A model generated the notes under the pieces. It saw only the letters and a list, made by a program, of their open reading frames with translations, did not search any database and was not told the origin of the DNA. The translations under genes were made by a program, and so were the position numbers. A DNA stretch of 64,000 bases from Zhengitettix transpicula (Eukaryota > Arthropoda > Insecta > Orthoptera > Tetrigidae), in NCBI GenBank assembly GCA_037074705.1, contig CM073591.1, positions 62,126,897 through 62,190,896 of the forward strand, read 5' to 3'. This document shows, in pieces, positions 50,501 through 62,383 of the stretch; position 1 is the stretch's first letter, and each line of letters opens with the position of its first letter.

Positions 50501-51005
50501 TTAGTGTGTTTTGTTAAAACTTTTCATTTTTGTGGGGTTACTTTTAATTTGCAGAATTTATGTAGTGGGACTAGTGCTCCAATGGATTTCTAGGAAAGGT
50601 GGTATTGCAGAGATGGAAAAACTTGCCCATCAGAAGAGCAAACGTTTATATGACTTTATTGACTCATCAGGTGGTTTCTATAGCCTTCCAGTGTCTGCAT
50701 CTGCTAGAAGTCGTATGAATGTACCTTTCAGAATAAATGAAGGAAATGAAAAACTGGAGAAATTATTTCTTGACGGTGCCAAGAAGCAAGGATTACTGCA
50801 ACTCAAGGGCCATAGGTAGTATTAATTGAAATAGGTAAATATTATTTTTAAATATTGATATAATGTATTACATTTGAATCATTCTGTTTCTGATAGGATG
50901 GTTGGTGGAATAAGAGCATCATTATATAATGCCATTACTATTGAAGAAACTGACATCTTAGTGAAGTATATGAAAACATTTCATTTGGAAAATGCTGCAT
51001 TATGA
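44556..51005 (+). CDS. PSAT1: Phosphoserine aminotransferase (8 exons)
   Basis: PLP enzyme of the phosphorylated serine pathway: 3-phosphohydroxypyruvate + glutamate to O-phosphoserine + 2-oxoglutarate, in the cytosol. Exons: 44556-44612, 46101-46231, 47324-47439, 48238-48396, 49848-49942, 50026-50195, 50555-50815 and 50897-51005. They total 1098 nt (365 aa; human about 370), all phases closing. Exon 1 gives [19 protein letters not shown], the family's N-terminal substrate loop. Next come [78 protein letters not shown] and [14 protein letters not shown] with the PLP-binding Lys196. The C-terminus carries NVPFRI and [17 protein letters not shown]. It looks complete and functional. Intron 2 contains a recent retroposon insertion. 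Confidence 0.97.
44613..46100 (+). other. PSAT intron 1
   Basis: AT-rich intron between the short first exon and exon 2. Frames of 70-90 codons in it lack similarity. No element recognised. Confidence 0.5.
46376..46923 (+). mobile_element. Tailed retroposon family A, copy 7 (full length, in PSAT intron 2)
   Basis: A perfect 12-bp target-site duplication GATTATTATTCA at 46376-46387 and 46912-46923 flanks a 524-bp element with the 5' GCCTGCGAGAG/CTCTCGCAGG hairpin and a poly(A) tail. Sense strand equals the gene's strand. The perfect duplication and intact ends mark it as one of the younger insertions here. It lies well away from the splice sites of exons 2 and 3. Confidence 0.85.
47440..48237 (+). 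other. PSAT intron 3
   Basis: Contains a stretch (about 47630-47850) with weak similarity to foldback element C: GGTATGGAAATAAGAGGGAA and GTGGCTTACCTGAAA. Otherwise plain. Confidence 0.35.
48397..49847 (+). other. PSAT intron 4, nothing recognised
   Basis: AT-rich; the part about 48860-49350 is somewhat less AT-rich and carries short frames on both strands without similarity. Confidence 0.4.
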
Positions 51006-51103
51006 TATAACTAAATTGAATACTGTCCTTTGAGTGCTCAATTTAGAATATTTTTGATATTTCAGTTAAAAGAATTCCCAGTTTTTCATATTATATATTT
51101 GGA

Positions 51104-51109
51104 AATAAA
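51104..51109 (+). promoter_or_regulatory. Poly(A) signal of PSAT
   Basis: AATAAA 99 nt after the stop codon, followed by GTGTCTTTATA, a GU/U-rich downstream stretch. Confidence 0.6.
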
Positions 51110-52703
51110 GTGTCTTTATACATATACTCAAGTTATTTTGTAATTATAAGAGTCATGTTGAACTATAATGAGATATCTATTTTTATATTTTATAAACATA
51201 TTTTTGTTAATAAATTTTAAATAACTGTGCTTTTTACATTCAATTATTGTACTTTCAACCATTATTCTAACAACAATGACAGTATAAATTTTTAGGATGT
51301 TACCAACCAATAACAATACAAATCCATTTTCAAATTTTAAAAACTCCAAAATCATTTCACCATACACTAAAAATATTCCTTTTTAATGTATACTTGAGGA
51401 TCTTCAAGCCTCAAGAAGTTATTTAATTGCATTTATCTTCCATTTACATTTTAAATAAACTACGTGAATTTAAGATAATATAGTTTTTTCTCTATTCTTA
51501 AATGGTAGTTATTCATTTGTTATGTAATTTGGCTAACATATTTTTATTTATTGAATATATGTAAACTCTCAACTACAACTGAAAAACAATCCAACTGAAA
51601 TTTTTAATGCCCTTTAATTTTACTATGATATGTGGATCAAATCAGGTAAAAAATAAATAATACATTAATAAAATTTCCATACAGGTCCTGTGGTAAGAAT
51701 TAGAAGAGCAAGTTACTTTCTTATAGTAATTTATTGTATTTGTATTTTTTTTAAAAAAAATTAACATCTCTAAATGATTTATAAATTGATTTCAGTACAT
51801 TGTTCATTTGCAATGTTCACCCAAAATTTTCCATAATGATGATTTAATAAGGATTATAGTGTTACATGTAAATAAACATTTATAATTTGCATTTTGTTGT
51901 GATTTGAACTGTCATTTTGTAATAAATATTGGTGGCTGGTGCATATCTATTGTTCTATGCTAAATTGCTACAACACATGAATTAATTTAGGAAGAACCTT
52001 AGTAGGACACTAAACTGGGCCATCATCGAATATCCAGCTGACTACAACAATTGTTCAGTAAGTGATTGTTTCCATGTCGTTTACAATAATTTAAACACAA
52101 ACTAATATCTAATTGAGCGTCACCTGTCTGTAAAAGGATTAAGAAATACGCTATCAGTCGCTTCAGTCTCGAATACGGCAGGCGTATTTGACAGAAGTCC
52201 TTTGGATGTAGTCGCATCATCAAACTTAAAACAGCGTTTTGAAAGTTATATGAAGGAGCTAAATGTCAAGAAAGCATGGACTTGTTGCCGTTTCTGAAAG
52301 GTAAACGTGCTAATGATAATCATAGGATGCCTCGTATGAAATGCAAAACTGATACCTATTTCGCCATTTGCTCGTGTCTGGAACTTTCGCAAAATTATCA
52401 GTTACATAATTGTTGCTGGTATGGTGTAGAGTTTAGTTTTATATTTTTAACCAAAACATAATCACAAAAATTTGTAAAGTAATATATACTTGTTGAGTAA
52501 GGATTTCTTAATTTCATTTAATAATTATGAATTATTTTATCTTAAATGCATTGAAGAGCTGTTGAACTTATTACGTGTACCTTAAGTAAGCTAACACGAA
52601 GACCAGAAATTTGTAGTTTTGAAGAAAAGTCGATTTCGTTATAAAATTCAAAGATAGTGGAGTTTATACTTAAATTGTATTTTGGTAGCATTGATATACA
52701 CGA

Positions 52704-52712
52704 GCGCCACCT
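52704..52712. promoter_or_regulatory. CTCF-like motif upstream of SSNA1
   Basis: GCGCCACCT, the reverse complement of the AGGTGGCGC core bound by insect and vertebrate CTCF, stands about 70 nt before the SSNA1 start codon in an otherwise AT-rich stretch. A nine-base match can be chance. Confidence 0.3.
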
Positions 52713-52782
52713 ATGAATTTAGTCATCTTAATTTTCGTGCATTTCCCGTTAATGAGTATTTGACAAGGTGTAAATGAATGTA

Positions 52783-53722
52783 ATGGCACAACATGGTGCT
52801 GTTCTACAAACCTATAATCAAGAGTTGGTGAAATGTATGTAGTTCTACAATATTTAAAATTATATTTTCAAAAACTGCATAGTACTTTAAGAAAGGTACA
52901 CACAACATTCCATTGAAAGATGAAGTTTTTGAGTGTCGTGTGTATATAAACATTTATTATTTATATTTCGACTATATTAGAACTGTCTTTTCATAATAAA
53001 TATGTTCCACGGATAACCTTCTTTTGGGTTTATTATCTTAATTTTATTGTGATTCTCGTTCAATATTTCCCTCAGGTATTGAAGAATTGAAGGCTAGAAG
53101 AGGAAAAGTGCAAATTCTAATTGATAGAGATGAAACAGAAAGGGAATCAATTGAAAAGGAAATTGAGAACTTAACTGGCAGATTAAATGAAGTAAATGAA
53201 AAGTTAAGACAACAAAATAAAATTCGCTGTGAATATGACCGAATTATATCAGAAACTGAAAGTGCCTACGTGAAGGTATAGTTTATTACATTATTCTTCA
53301 ATGGATTGTTTTCTATATCAACTAAAAATGTAGCCATGAATAACTAAGAAATTTGGTGTTGTCTGCTAAAATATTAGATTAGTTCCAAATATATTCATTC
53401 CCAAGACTGTAAGACTTGATTATCCAGTTTTATAAATAGACAGTTGATTATATTATATACTTATGCTCAGAACTGAAGTCACTCAGTGGATGAACATAAT
53501 TATATAATGATAAACATTAACTTTTTTTGTCAATTTTCAGTTACTATTGTGTTCACAGATTTGATCTAACAGTCTTCACTATTTTATTTAAGTTAACCAA
53601 TTCTGTAACTTTTATTATTGCATATTATACAGATTGTTGAGAGTTCACAAGTTCTACTAAATATGGTGCGACAGGAAGCAAAAACAGTAATTAAATCTGT
53701 GCAAAAAACTCTTGATCAGTGA
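52783..53722 (+). CDS. SSNA1: SSNA1-like microtubule/centrosome coiled-coil protein (3 exons)
   Basis: SSNA1 (NA14, DIP13 in algae) is a small coiled-coil protein that forms fibrils and acts at centrosomes, basal bodies and the midbody on microtubules. Exons 52783-52834, 53076-53275 and 53633-53722; 342 nt, 113 aa (human 119). It begins MAQHGAVLQTYNQELVKCIE, which matches the family's conserved N-terminus closely. It continues as a heptad-rich helix (ERESIEKEIENLTGRLNEVN) and ends with the conserved DRIISETESAYVKIVESSQ, LLNMVRQEA and a short basic tail. Phases close at both introns. Length and conserved ends make it a complete gene. Confidence 0.93.
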
Positions 53723-56219
53723 TGAGAATTGAATATAATCTATAAAACACACTATGACACAAAGGGGGAAATAATAAACTATTTATAACAAAAATTCCAA
53801 ATTAGCACATGAAGCATGGATAATAGAAGTGCTAATTTTTTTTATCAAAATGGTGAGTATTGAATGTAACTTATTGATCTGTAATATATAGGTACAGTAT
53901 TTTCTTCAAGTTTTCAGAATATTTAATTGGGGAAAGATTGTAACATGTCATGAAGTTAAATAAAAGGATAATACATTATTGTATTGAATATAAAATATAG
54001 TAAAAATATGTCTATTTTGAAAATAAATAAGAAAAAATATCCAAATACATATGAAAGATGTAATGATATAAATATGACACAATGTTTTTAGAAACCTTGT
54101 TCCTTTCTTTGGGTGCTAAGAAAACTAAAAACACTCCTAGAGTGACACAACTGCACAAGTTCAGTTGACAATCTCAAAAGGAACAAGGTTTCCAGAAACA
54201 TTGTGTGGTATTTATATCACTTTTGTCTGTATTTGGCTATTTTATCTTATTATAAAATATAGTAGTTATTGTCATGTAATATTTTCACATCCTGTTAGAC
54301 TTTTTGAAGTTGTTATATAATTTTAATAGCCTCCATAGACTAGGTAGTGAGGGAAACTATGGAATTTTGGATTTCCTGAATTCACTTTGTCCAGTATTTG
54401 TGTTAATTCATGTGGACAAAAGGTGAACATAAAAAAGATGAGAAACTGAAGGTGTAAGTTTCTGTTTACATCTTTTACCCTCAGTTAATCCATGTTTCTC
54501 ATTTTCCTCCAAATAATTATATTTACTTTACAATATTGTTTTTTTTATATAAGAATATTGTCTATATTTCAAAATATAAAGTTTTTCTTCATGAAAAAGA
54601 AGTAATTATCTACAGATTATTGGTTATTTGCTTTGTAGCTGCCCAATTTGAATAGTATTGACTGAAGAAGTGTGTCACAAAAACTATGATCAACTTCACC
54701 CAATATGAATGTCATAGACTATATTTGGTGAACATATTTTTTAATAATATTTGAATAGTTGTACAATTATTTATGTATAAGTATTGTTTTTAGTTACATG
54801 TATATTTGAGTATGTGGTGAAATAAATATTGTATACTTGATTTTTTAAATACATTTATAGTACCAAATGAGCAAATTGTATTTTATTTACCCATTTCAAG
54901 GCATATTTGTTAGTGTTTTATTTTTCACCTTCTTGGGTCAGACACACCTTATTTGGAAACTCATTTTTAACTGTAATTTCAAAATCAGAATTCCCATAAC
55001 TTTTAGGTGTAGGTGTTGGGAGATTACAAATACTATTTAAATATTAATATAAGAAATATATGCTGAACAAAGCCTGGATATTATTTGAAATTTTAAATAT
55101 TATTTTTGTGTGTTTAGGGTCAACATCATGTAATTACAGTGGTAGGAACATGGATAATAAAAGCATTTATTACATATTTTCAGATGGAAAATTATATTCT
55201 TAGTGGATTTATATAAAGTAAATTATTATAATCCAAATTACTCATATTTAATGCATTAAACTCATGATTAATTCTAATCCACAATTCTCTTCACGTATAC
55301 TTTACTGATATATGAGGAAAATTGTGAATTTATCTTATATATATATATCCAGATATTAAAAAATAGACAAAGTGTCAGAGCACTAAGAACTATGGCTTCT
55401 GTAAGGTTATTAAAATGAATATTCAAAGTCTCATTTTTAAGTGGTTCTAACCCAAGGTTAAATATTTTCTGGTCTATACTGTGAATGATAATTTTTTTGT
55501 TTTTGTTTGGTGTAATCAAATATTTGAAGTGGATAAAGAAGACATGCTGTATTTTGGAGTTATTAAAATTTATTATATATAAATTGATTCTATTTCAATT
55601 ACTGCTACCCCCTTACTGTTTAAAAGTTGGAGGAAAACATTTCTAATTTGAATCCTTAGCAGTTCCCCACACGCGTTCAAATATTTAGTATTTTCCTTTG
55701 TATGTAGATGGCGTCATAATTTAGTGTCGAAAACATCGATAGTTGTCACAGTAATATATCCAGCTTGGTTCGTAAATTGTTTGACCTCACTTAATTACAA
55801 TGAATCAGAAATAGAATATTTTAAATGCATTTTTTTAGCATTGTTAATTTTTTTAGTTATGTTAGTAAAGGGTTCTGTGCTTTGGGTACGAATATAAACA
55901 GCATTTTTATTTATTAGACATTCTAACAATGGAATATCCAGAAAATACCTTGCCTTATAATAAATTCTTCTTTTCGTTGAAACGTGTTGTATTTATACTA
56001 CTAAACCATAATTCATGTTATGATTCGTGTGGTTGCATTATCGCTGATCGATATATAATTATATATCGAGATACTTTGTAGTTATTGTTTACTATGTTTT
56101 AGGTGATGACAGTTTCATTGCATTATTGAATCTTGCACAGTGCCCCAATAATAATCAACTAAATATTGCTTAGCCTTTGTTTTATCCTTCATTGCAGAGT
56201 CTTTATATTTTATATAAAT
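53723..56219. other. Intergenic between SSNA1 and PPIL2
   Basis: SSNA1 poly(A) signals AATAAA lie at 53773-53778 and 53959-53964. A complete foldback MITE follows at 54024-54252. The remainder is AT-rich. The PPIL2 promoter should lie in 55650-56219, where ACATCGATAG (about 55734) resembles the Drosophila DRE, a weak hint only. Confidence 0.45.
54024..54252. mobile_element. Foldback MITE family B, copy 4 (most complete)
   Basis: About 229 bp. The left arm runs AATAAGAAAAAATATCCAAA, then TGATATAAATATGACACAAT, then AGAAACCTTGTTCCTTT. After a core of about 80 bp (with GTGACACAACTGCAC) the right arm gives AAAGGAACAAGGTTTCC, AGAAACATTGTGTGGTAT, ATATCACTTTTGTCTG and TATTTGGCTATTTTATCTTA. Arms are about 70-75 bp and imperfect. 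No coding frame; non-autonomous. Confidence 0.75.
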
Positions 56220-59200
56220 ATGGGAAAACGACAGCATCAGAAAGATAAGATGTAAGATATCTAAAAACAACACCATAACCTCAACTATTTCTGTTCATTT
56301 CATAACTTTAAATTTCCTTAGGTATCTTACGTACACGGAGTGGACTACACTCTACGGAGGAAAAAGGTCTGGTCCAGAGGCGTCAGATTTCAGAAGACTT
56401 CCATTCGATCACTGTTGTGTTTCTTTACAGCCATTTGAACATCCGTACTGTGACTTGGATGGCAATGTATTCGAATTACAAGCTATTGTAGATTACATTA
56501 AAAAATTTAAAACGAATCCGGTTACTGGAAAGGTAAAGAACATAAATTTTATTCAATTTAAATTTAGGTTTGAATGCACTCAATTAGATGCTTAAACTTT
56601 TTTTTAGAGAAATGATAGGGGCTTAAAAATTTAACTTTAAGATGATTTGGTGTGTTAAAAACAATATTGAATGACAAGTCTGCTGTGCATAACACTAATA
56701 GACTAGTTACCTCAAATATTTTATGGTTTTCTAAATAAAATGTGCTCTTAGATGACAATGGTTTATTTTTTCAGGTTCTTGATGCAAAATCACTTATAAA
56801 GCTCAACTTTCATAAAAATGCTAAAGATGAATATCATTGTCCAGTTATGTACAGGTCTTTCACAAAGCAGTCTCACATTGTAGCAATTGCAACAACTGGG
56901 AATGTGTATTCCTTTGAGGTATGTATTTTATCTTTTCATTCTACCCTATATAGTATTACACTTAGAAAAGTATACATTTTATGTAAGTTAATAGAAATTT
57001 CTGTCTCATATACAGAATACCAACCTCGTTTAAAAACTTCTTTATATATAATATAGGTTACAAATGTGTATTTCTTTATTCCTCTCAAATGATAACCTCA
57101 TTTATGAGTGATATAGAATTTAAAGTATATATTATTAACTAAAAATTTATACACACTAACTGTACAAATCCTCATATTGAATATTTCACACATATCAAAT
57201 ATTTATCATTTTTTTGCCCATTTAAGTGATAGATTCCTTATCAATTTTCTGTAAATTGTTTCTGTGTACTATCTCAAAGTTGTTGGGGCTTGTTGAGCAA
57301 GTAGGTTACAGCTCAGAGATATTAATGGAGTAGTTATTTATTAAATAATATAATTTATTAAATCATTTGAAGTTCGTTTGCTCTCATTGAATATTTTTAA
57401 AAGTATGTGCATACCTTTCATATACTGGTGCATTATTCCTTAGTATATTTGATTTTACTATTCTTCTGTATTTTGTTTAGCATGACTGCCTCACATCACA
57501 GATGGGCATGGAAGTTTGTGCTTATCACGATCTTGAAAACTGGGGTTAAGGTTACAGGAGAATTGCTACATTGACCATGTGCCACTTCTAATTCCATAAT
57601 TCAACTGTTGTTAAATATTTTGTTTTGCTGTTAATTATCTTGATTTGTATTGATATTCTGTGAGTTTACAGGTTTCAATAATTTTATATAAAACTTTGTA
57701 CCAAAATATAAATGAACAATTTTTTTGGTTGGTAAAATAGCCTGTTATTCAATTAATCTGTGGTAATTTAATCTAGAAGTTTCAGAGTATGCAGTTTCCT
57801 CATATTAATTTTTTAGCATTCAATCATTCTTGTATTTGGTAGTGTTTTATATTGGATTTCATTAAGCTTGTCCAGTTGTCCTTTGCAAATGTATTGTTTT
57901 ATATTTTACTTGAACCTTGTGGCAGATTGCACACTTTTTTCACAACATTCTATTTATATGTACACTTTGCATTAAAATGTTTCTTACTGAGAGGGATAGT
58001 TGGTGGAAATATAGATTACTCTTGGTCTATACTTTGCAAATTAAATTCATGTTGTTCTTTCCTTTCTTAGGCTGTGGAACAGTTGAATGTGAAAGCAAAG
58101 AATTGGAAGGATCTTCTAACAGATGAAGCCTTTGCAAGAACAGAGATTATTACAATCCAGGATCCTAACAATCTTGCTAAATTCAATCTAGCTACATATC
58201 ATCACATAAAAAATAATCTTAGGGTTCAGGTTGAAGGTTAGATTTTTAATATTATTTAATCTTGATTTGTTAATGACATTTAATTATCTCATATCAATTA
58301 TTGTAAAGCATTCTCAGTACTTCATTCTGAAGTAATTTTGGAGTTCAGATTTTTACATATTTTTTCTGAAGTTAAATGAATATAATAAGATAAAATAGAA
58401 TTAAGAACTTCTGTATTTATTTATTTATTATATTTCAAAATAGACATTATATTTTCATTTAAATATAATTAAATATTAGAAACTGAATATGTTACATATT
58501 ACTTAGGTTCATTAATATAAATTAAACTATTGTTATTTGTGTAAAATTCAATTAAAACACTGTTTGTATTTATATTCAAACTTTTTATGTTGACAAAATT
58601 TAATGTAAAACTGAATGTGACTTAATTTTCTTTTGTTCTATTTCAGATTCCAACAATGACCCCACAACTCGCCTAAAAACTATTAATGCTGAGACTCAGG
58701 CTATTCTAGATGAGTTGAAAAAAGATTTCAAAGCTCCAGTGACTAAAGAAAATGAGGAAAAGAAAGTGGCCGACAAGTTTAATGCGGTACTGTGGTTCTA
58801 ATATTACAAACCATAAAATCTTATTTTTTCCTAATGCTGGATATTAATATATTTTTTTCCATAGGCTCATTATTCAACAGGTGCTGTTGCAGCTGGTTTC
58901 ACTTCAACTACAATTACACCTGAAACAGTTCATGAAGCTGCAATTATTGATGAAGATCTAGTCCGTTATGAGAGAGTGAAAAAGAAAGGTAATGTGTATT
59001 GAAATATTAGTAATTTACAAAACTGTAAAAAAAAAAGTAGCTCCATCTGAATAAAAAAAAAACATGCACTTCGCTGTTTGTCAGAGTAAACAATGTGAAG
59101 TCAAAGTTGCTCATACAAAACCCAAATATAGTATTTTGGACTGAAGATTAGTCATTACAGCCATCATCTTCCCAACAGATGTATATATAGGAGGGGGCTA

Positions 59201-62200
59201 TCCGGGTGCCCATAGCTGTGCCACTTATTTGATGGTAGATGTTGTCTTCGAAGGAAAAGTAATTTCTGGCAAGGGCAAACTGTGTGAGGAAAACCAGAAA
59301 AATGGGGGGGGGGGGAGAATTTTGTGGCCTGCAGAACAAGTAGTATTCAAGTACCACTAGTCCATTGGCTTGGGGAATATTGGTGTAGAGTGAGACAACA
59401 TCTATAGTAACCAAAAGGGTATCAGGTGACACCCAGATGGTCCCCTCCTATGCCAACCTGTTCATGGGACACCTAGAACAGGCCCACTTAAATTCCTCCA
59501 CATTAAAACCCCTGGCCTGGTTCAGATTTATAGTTGGCATCTTGCTATGAACCCACAGACCAGACTCCATATCCAAATTTCTCCACACTCTGAACTCCAA
59601 AAATGGGGAAATCTATGACTTGATCCAAAGAATAATTAAGTGTGTAACTACTTATTTCTTGAATAATAACAGTTTTTATTATTATTGTTTTGTTTTAGGT
59701 TATGTGCGCTTGCTAACCAGTTATGGACCATTAAATCTTGAACTACACTGTGATATTATACCCAAAGTTTGTGAAAATTTTATGAAACTTGCTCAGAAGG
59801 GATACTATGATGGTACAAAGTTCCACAGATCAATACGCAATTTTATGGTTTGTAAGCAAGATATGATGAACTTTGGTTGCAGAATGTGTTTATTAGTTAC
59901 CTTCTGTAAAATAATGAGTTATATATATATATATAAATTCCATTAATTTATTGAATTAAGTAAAATTTACTACAGATTCAGGGTGGTGATCCCACTGGTA
60001 CTGGCGAAGGTGGTGAATCCATTTGGGGAAAACCATTTGAAGATGAGTTTAAACCGAATCTTCAGCACACAGGACGTGGCATTTTATCTATGGCAAACTC
60101 TGGACCTAACACAAATCGTTCACAATTGTGAGTTTGATTTAGAAAAAAATTATTTTATTGTGAATTGTACATTAGATTTATTTTCCATTAGTCCTCAAAC
60201 AAGGGAATAGGATTCTTCACACTATATGTGGTATGTACTATTATGGTACGCAAGGTACACACAATAAATTATTTTACTTTAAAATTAAATTGGTTTATTG
60301 TGGATTACAAAGACCAGTTAGCATTCCAAATAAAACCACATTTTTTTATTATCTAAAAATTCAAAATTCATTTCTGTTTATTTAAAATTAAAAAAAACAC
60401 TTCTACAATGATTTTTGACCCCAGATCATAACTTAATTATTTTGGTATACAATTCAATATTTAAAGATATAATTAGGCTATTAAATAAACTGAAAACCCT
60501 TTTATAAATACCCAGAAAAAACATCCCAGAGTAGAGAGATAGGAGGGGAAGGGTCAGAGCGTGGGGAATGAGGACCCACCTGGTCTACTGCTCTGTATCT
60601 CAGTCATAATGCTGTTTCATCTACTTCCACCACCAGATGAAGAAAGAATGGTTAAGGTCACTCCATTAGCAGGAGCAGCTACAAACATGGTTAAATGCGT
60701 GCACAAATAGGTCAGTCACCTGACGATTCTAGGTGAGGTGGAAGAGCCATGTGGGTTAGATAGGTGGAAGGTATAGAATGGAGTGTTAGTATCTTGACTA
60801 AGTAAAAGTACACTAAGTAATATGGAATTATGCTACAAATACAGAAAGAAAACTTTAAAATAAATCAAATTTACACATACATAATTATTTAGTATAATTA
60901 TATATACACAAACTAGAAAACAGAAAATATATAAAATTTGTTCACATGCAATTTAAAATCAGTGTTAACAAAGTTTTCATTAATGTATTGACACACTATA
61001 GAACGATTAAAATTAGATCGAACTTGGGAATTCTGATGGAAGATGGCACTGATGCCATGTACACATAGTCGTAAATGGATTTTGTATATAGCTCAATGAA
61101 AACAGAACAATACACTTGTCATTGTTTGACAACACTGATTGTCCTGCCCTTCACTTTAAGTGTTGTAACAGAGCAAAAAGGAAAACACAATTTATTACTT
61201 TGCAAGTATATCAGCCATCTCAGCGTATATTTAAACACCTTAGTAAAGTAAAACTTATGTAATGTTTGTTTCAGAATATATTAGTTATTTTGTATCCAAT
61301 TTTATTATTTCAGTTGTTAAAGATGATACTCCAATCAATTGCACACTACACAGCAGCCTTGAAATGTCTACTGTTTTTTTATTGAAATGCGCATTTTATT
61401 TACTGAAATATATTTTTAAAAAGTAATGTATATACTTGTTTAAGGAATGGAGTATTTATGAAGGATTTGTGTATATTAATAAGTTTCAAACACATTTGCA
61501 GAATTGATTCTTAATTTATAGAACTTGTATTAAGAAAACATATTTTTTATTAAGTAAATAGCCAATTTATTAGTATAATATTTCTGTAAACATAAAAGGA
61601 AAAACATGTTATTTGTTTAGTTTCATAACTTTTCGTTCCTGTCGGCATTTGGACGGAAAACACACTGTGTTTGGAAAGGTTGTTGGTGGTCTTGATACTC
61701 TAACAGCTCTGGAAAGAGTGGAGGTTGACAACAAAGATAAGCCAATTGAAGACCTCGTTATTCAGAAAGCCCAAGTTTTTGTTGACCCATATCAGGAAGC
61801 TGAAGAACAGGTTTGTTTCTATCGAGAACCTATTCCCACATAATATATGCAACTGGTGTTATTTTACTATAATATTTGTGATAAGTGGAGTGAGTTTATG
61901 TAAAGCCAGAGAACAAGTATGGTTTGGCTTTCTATAAATTCAGTTTTTTGTCAAAGCACACCTCGAAGTATAAAAATCAAGCCACATAAAAGGTTTTGGT
62001 TACCTATTTTGAAACGAAATAAAGAAACATATTTATTTTTCCTTTATAGTTGATTCAAGAAAGAGAGAAAGAAGCTAAAAGGTTAGAAGAGGAAGCTGCT
62101 GCTGCTAAGCAACGATTAAAAACTGTAAAAGGAAAGCTGAAAGTTTATCGTGAAGGTGTTGGAAAATATATTGATATGCATGAACTTTCTGAGAAGTAAG

Positions 62201-62383
62201 TAGCATCAAATTTAAAATTATGACAGAAGTTTATTTTCTTTAATTGATTTAAATGGAAACATCATCTGTAAATCTTCTGTTGCTCTTATTTTCAGACCAG
62301 AAAAGAGTGAGTCACCAGCAGCACCACCTCCTAAGAAAAAGAAAGATATTGGCTACCAGTTTGGTAGTTTTAGTAACTGGTAA
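56220..62383 (+). CDS. PPIL2: PPIL2: U-box and cyclophilin-type peptidyl-prolyl isomerase-like protein (11 exons)
   Basis: Nuclear, spliceosome-associated U-box ubiquitin ligase with a cyclophilin domain (Cyp60). Exons: 56220-56251, 56322-56532, 56775-56918, 58071-58236, 58647-58786, 58865-58988, 59699-59847, 59976-60127, 61621-61810, 62050-62195 and 62296-62383. They total 1542 nt, 513 aa (human about 520), all phases closing. The start [18 protein letters not shown] is the family's own. A U-box spans about residues 33-110 ([19 protein letters not shown], then [10 protein letters not shown] and TTGNVYSFE), followed by [17 protein letters not shown]. The cyclophilin domain runs from about residue 273 ([19 protein letters not shown]) through [20 protein letters not shown] and [17 protein letters not shown] to the [10 protein letters not shown] region. 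The catalytic Arg of FHR and the Phe, Met and Gln of the pocket are kept; the tryptophan of cyclophilin A is His here (CRHLDGKH). The C-terminus is a charged helix and a Pro/Lys-rich tail ending FGSFSNW. Confidence 0.97.
56919..58070 (+). other. PPIL2 intron 3, nothing recognised
   Basis: AT-rich intron. Short open frames near its right end run into exon 4 and are not separate genes. Confidence 0.5.
59148..59432 (-). pseudogene. Penelope-like reverse transcriptase fragment, inverted part
   Basis: Minus-strand frame with [20 protein letters not shown], then [20 protein letters not shown] and GTRIAPSY. These are the DVxSLYTNIPxxxGL and GTAMGTxxAPSYAN blocks characteristic of Penelope-like element RTs. 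A G-run at about 59306-59316 lies inside and spoils part of the frame. It lies in PPIL2 intron 6, opposite to the gene, head to head with the plus-strand segment that follows. Confidence 0.85.
59430..59620 (+). pseudogene. Penelope-like reverse transcriptase fragment, direct part
   Basis: Plus-strand frame with [17 protein letters not shown], then [13 protein letters not shown], a stop, [16 protein letters not shown]. This is the RT block that directly follows the GTAMGTxxAPSY block of the inverted neighbour. The usual FIDD-type catalytic pair reads FIVG here, so it is decayed. The two pieces together look like one element whose 5' part was inverted on insertion. Confidence 0.8.
60128..61620 (+). 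other. PPIL2 intron 8 with a GC-richer patch
   Basis: Mostly AT-rich, but 60530-60780 is clearly less so (for example TCAGAGCGTGGGGAATGAGG) and lies like an insertion. No coding frame or known element is recognised in it. Confidence 0.4.

Larger units (their letters stand above)
51006..52782. other. Intergenic between PSAT and SSNA1
   Basis: PSAT poly(A) signal AATAAA at 51104-51109. The rest is AT-rich with no recognised element. The SSNA1 promoter should lie at its right end, where a CTCF-like motif occurs. Confidence 0.45.

Noticed and set aside
55734..55743. DRE-like promoter motif upstream of PPIL2
   Set aside because: Incomplete match (ATCGATAG) nearly 500 bp from the start codon in AT-rich sequence; chance occurrence is likely.
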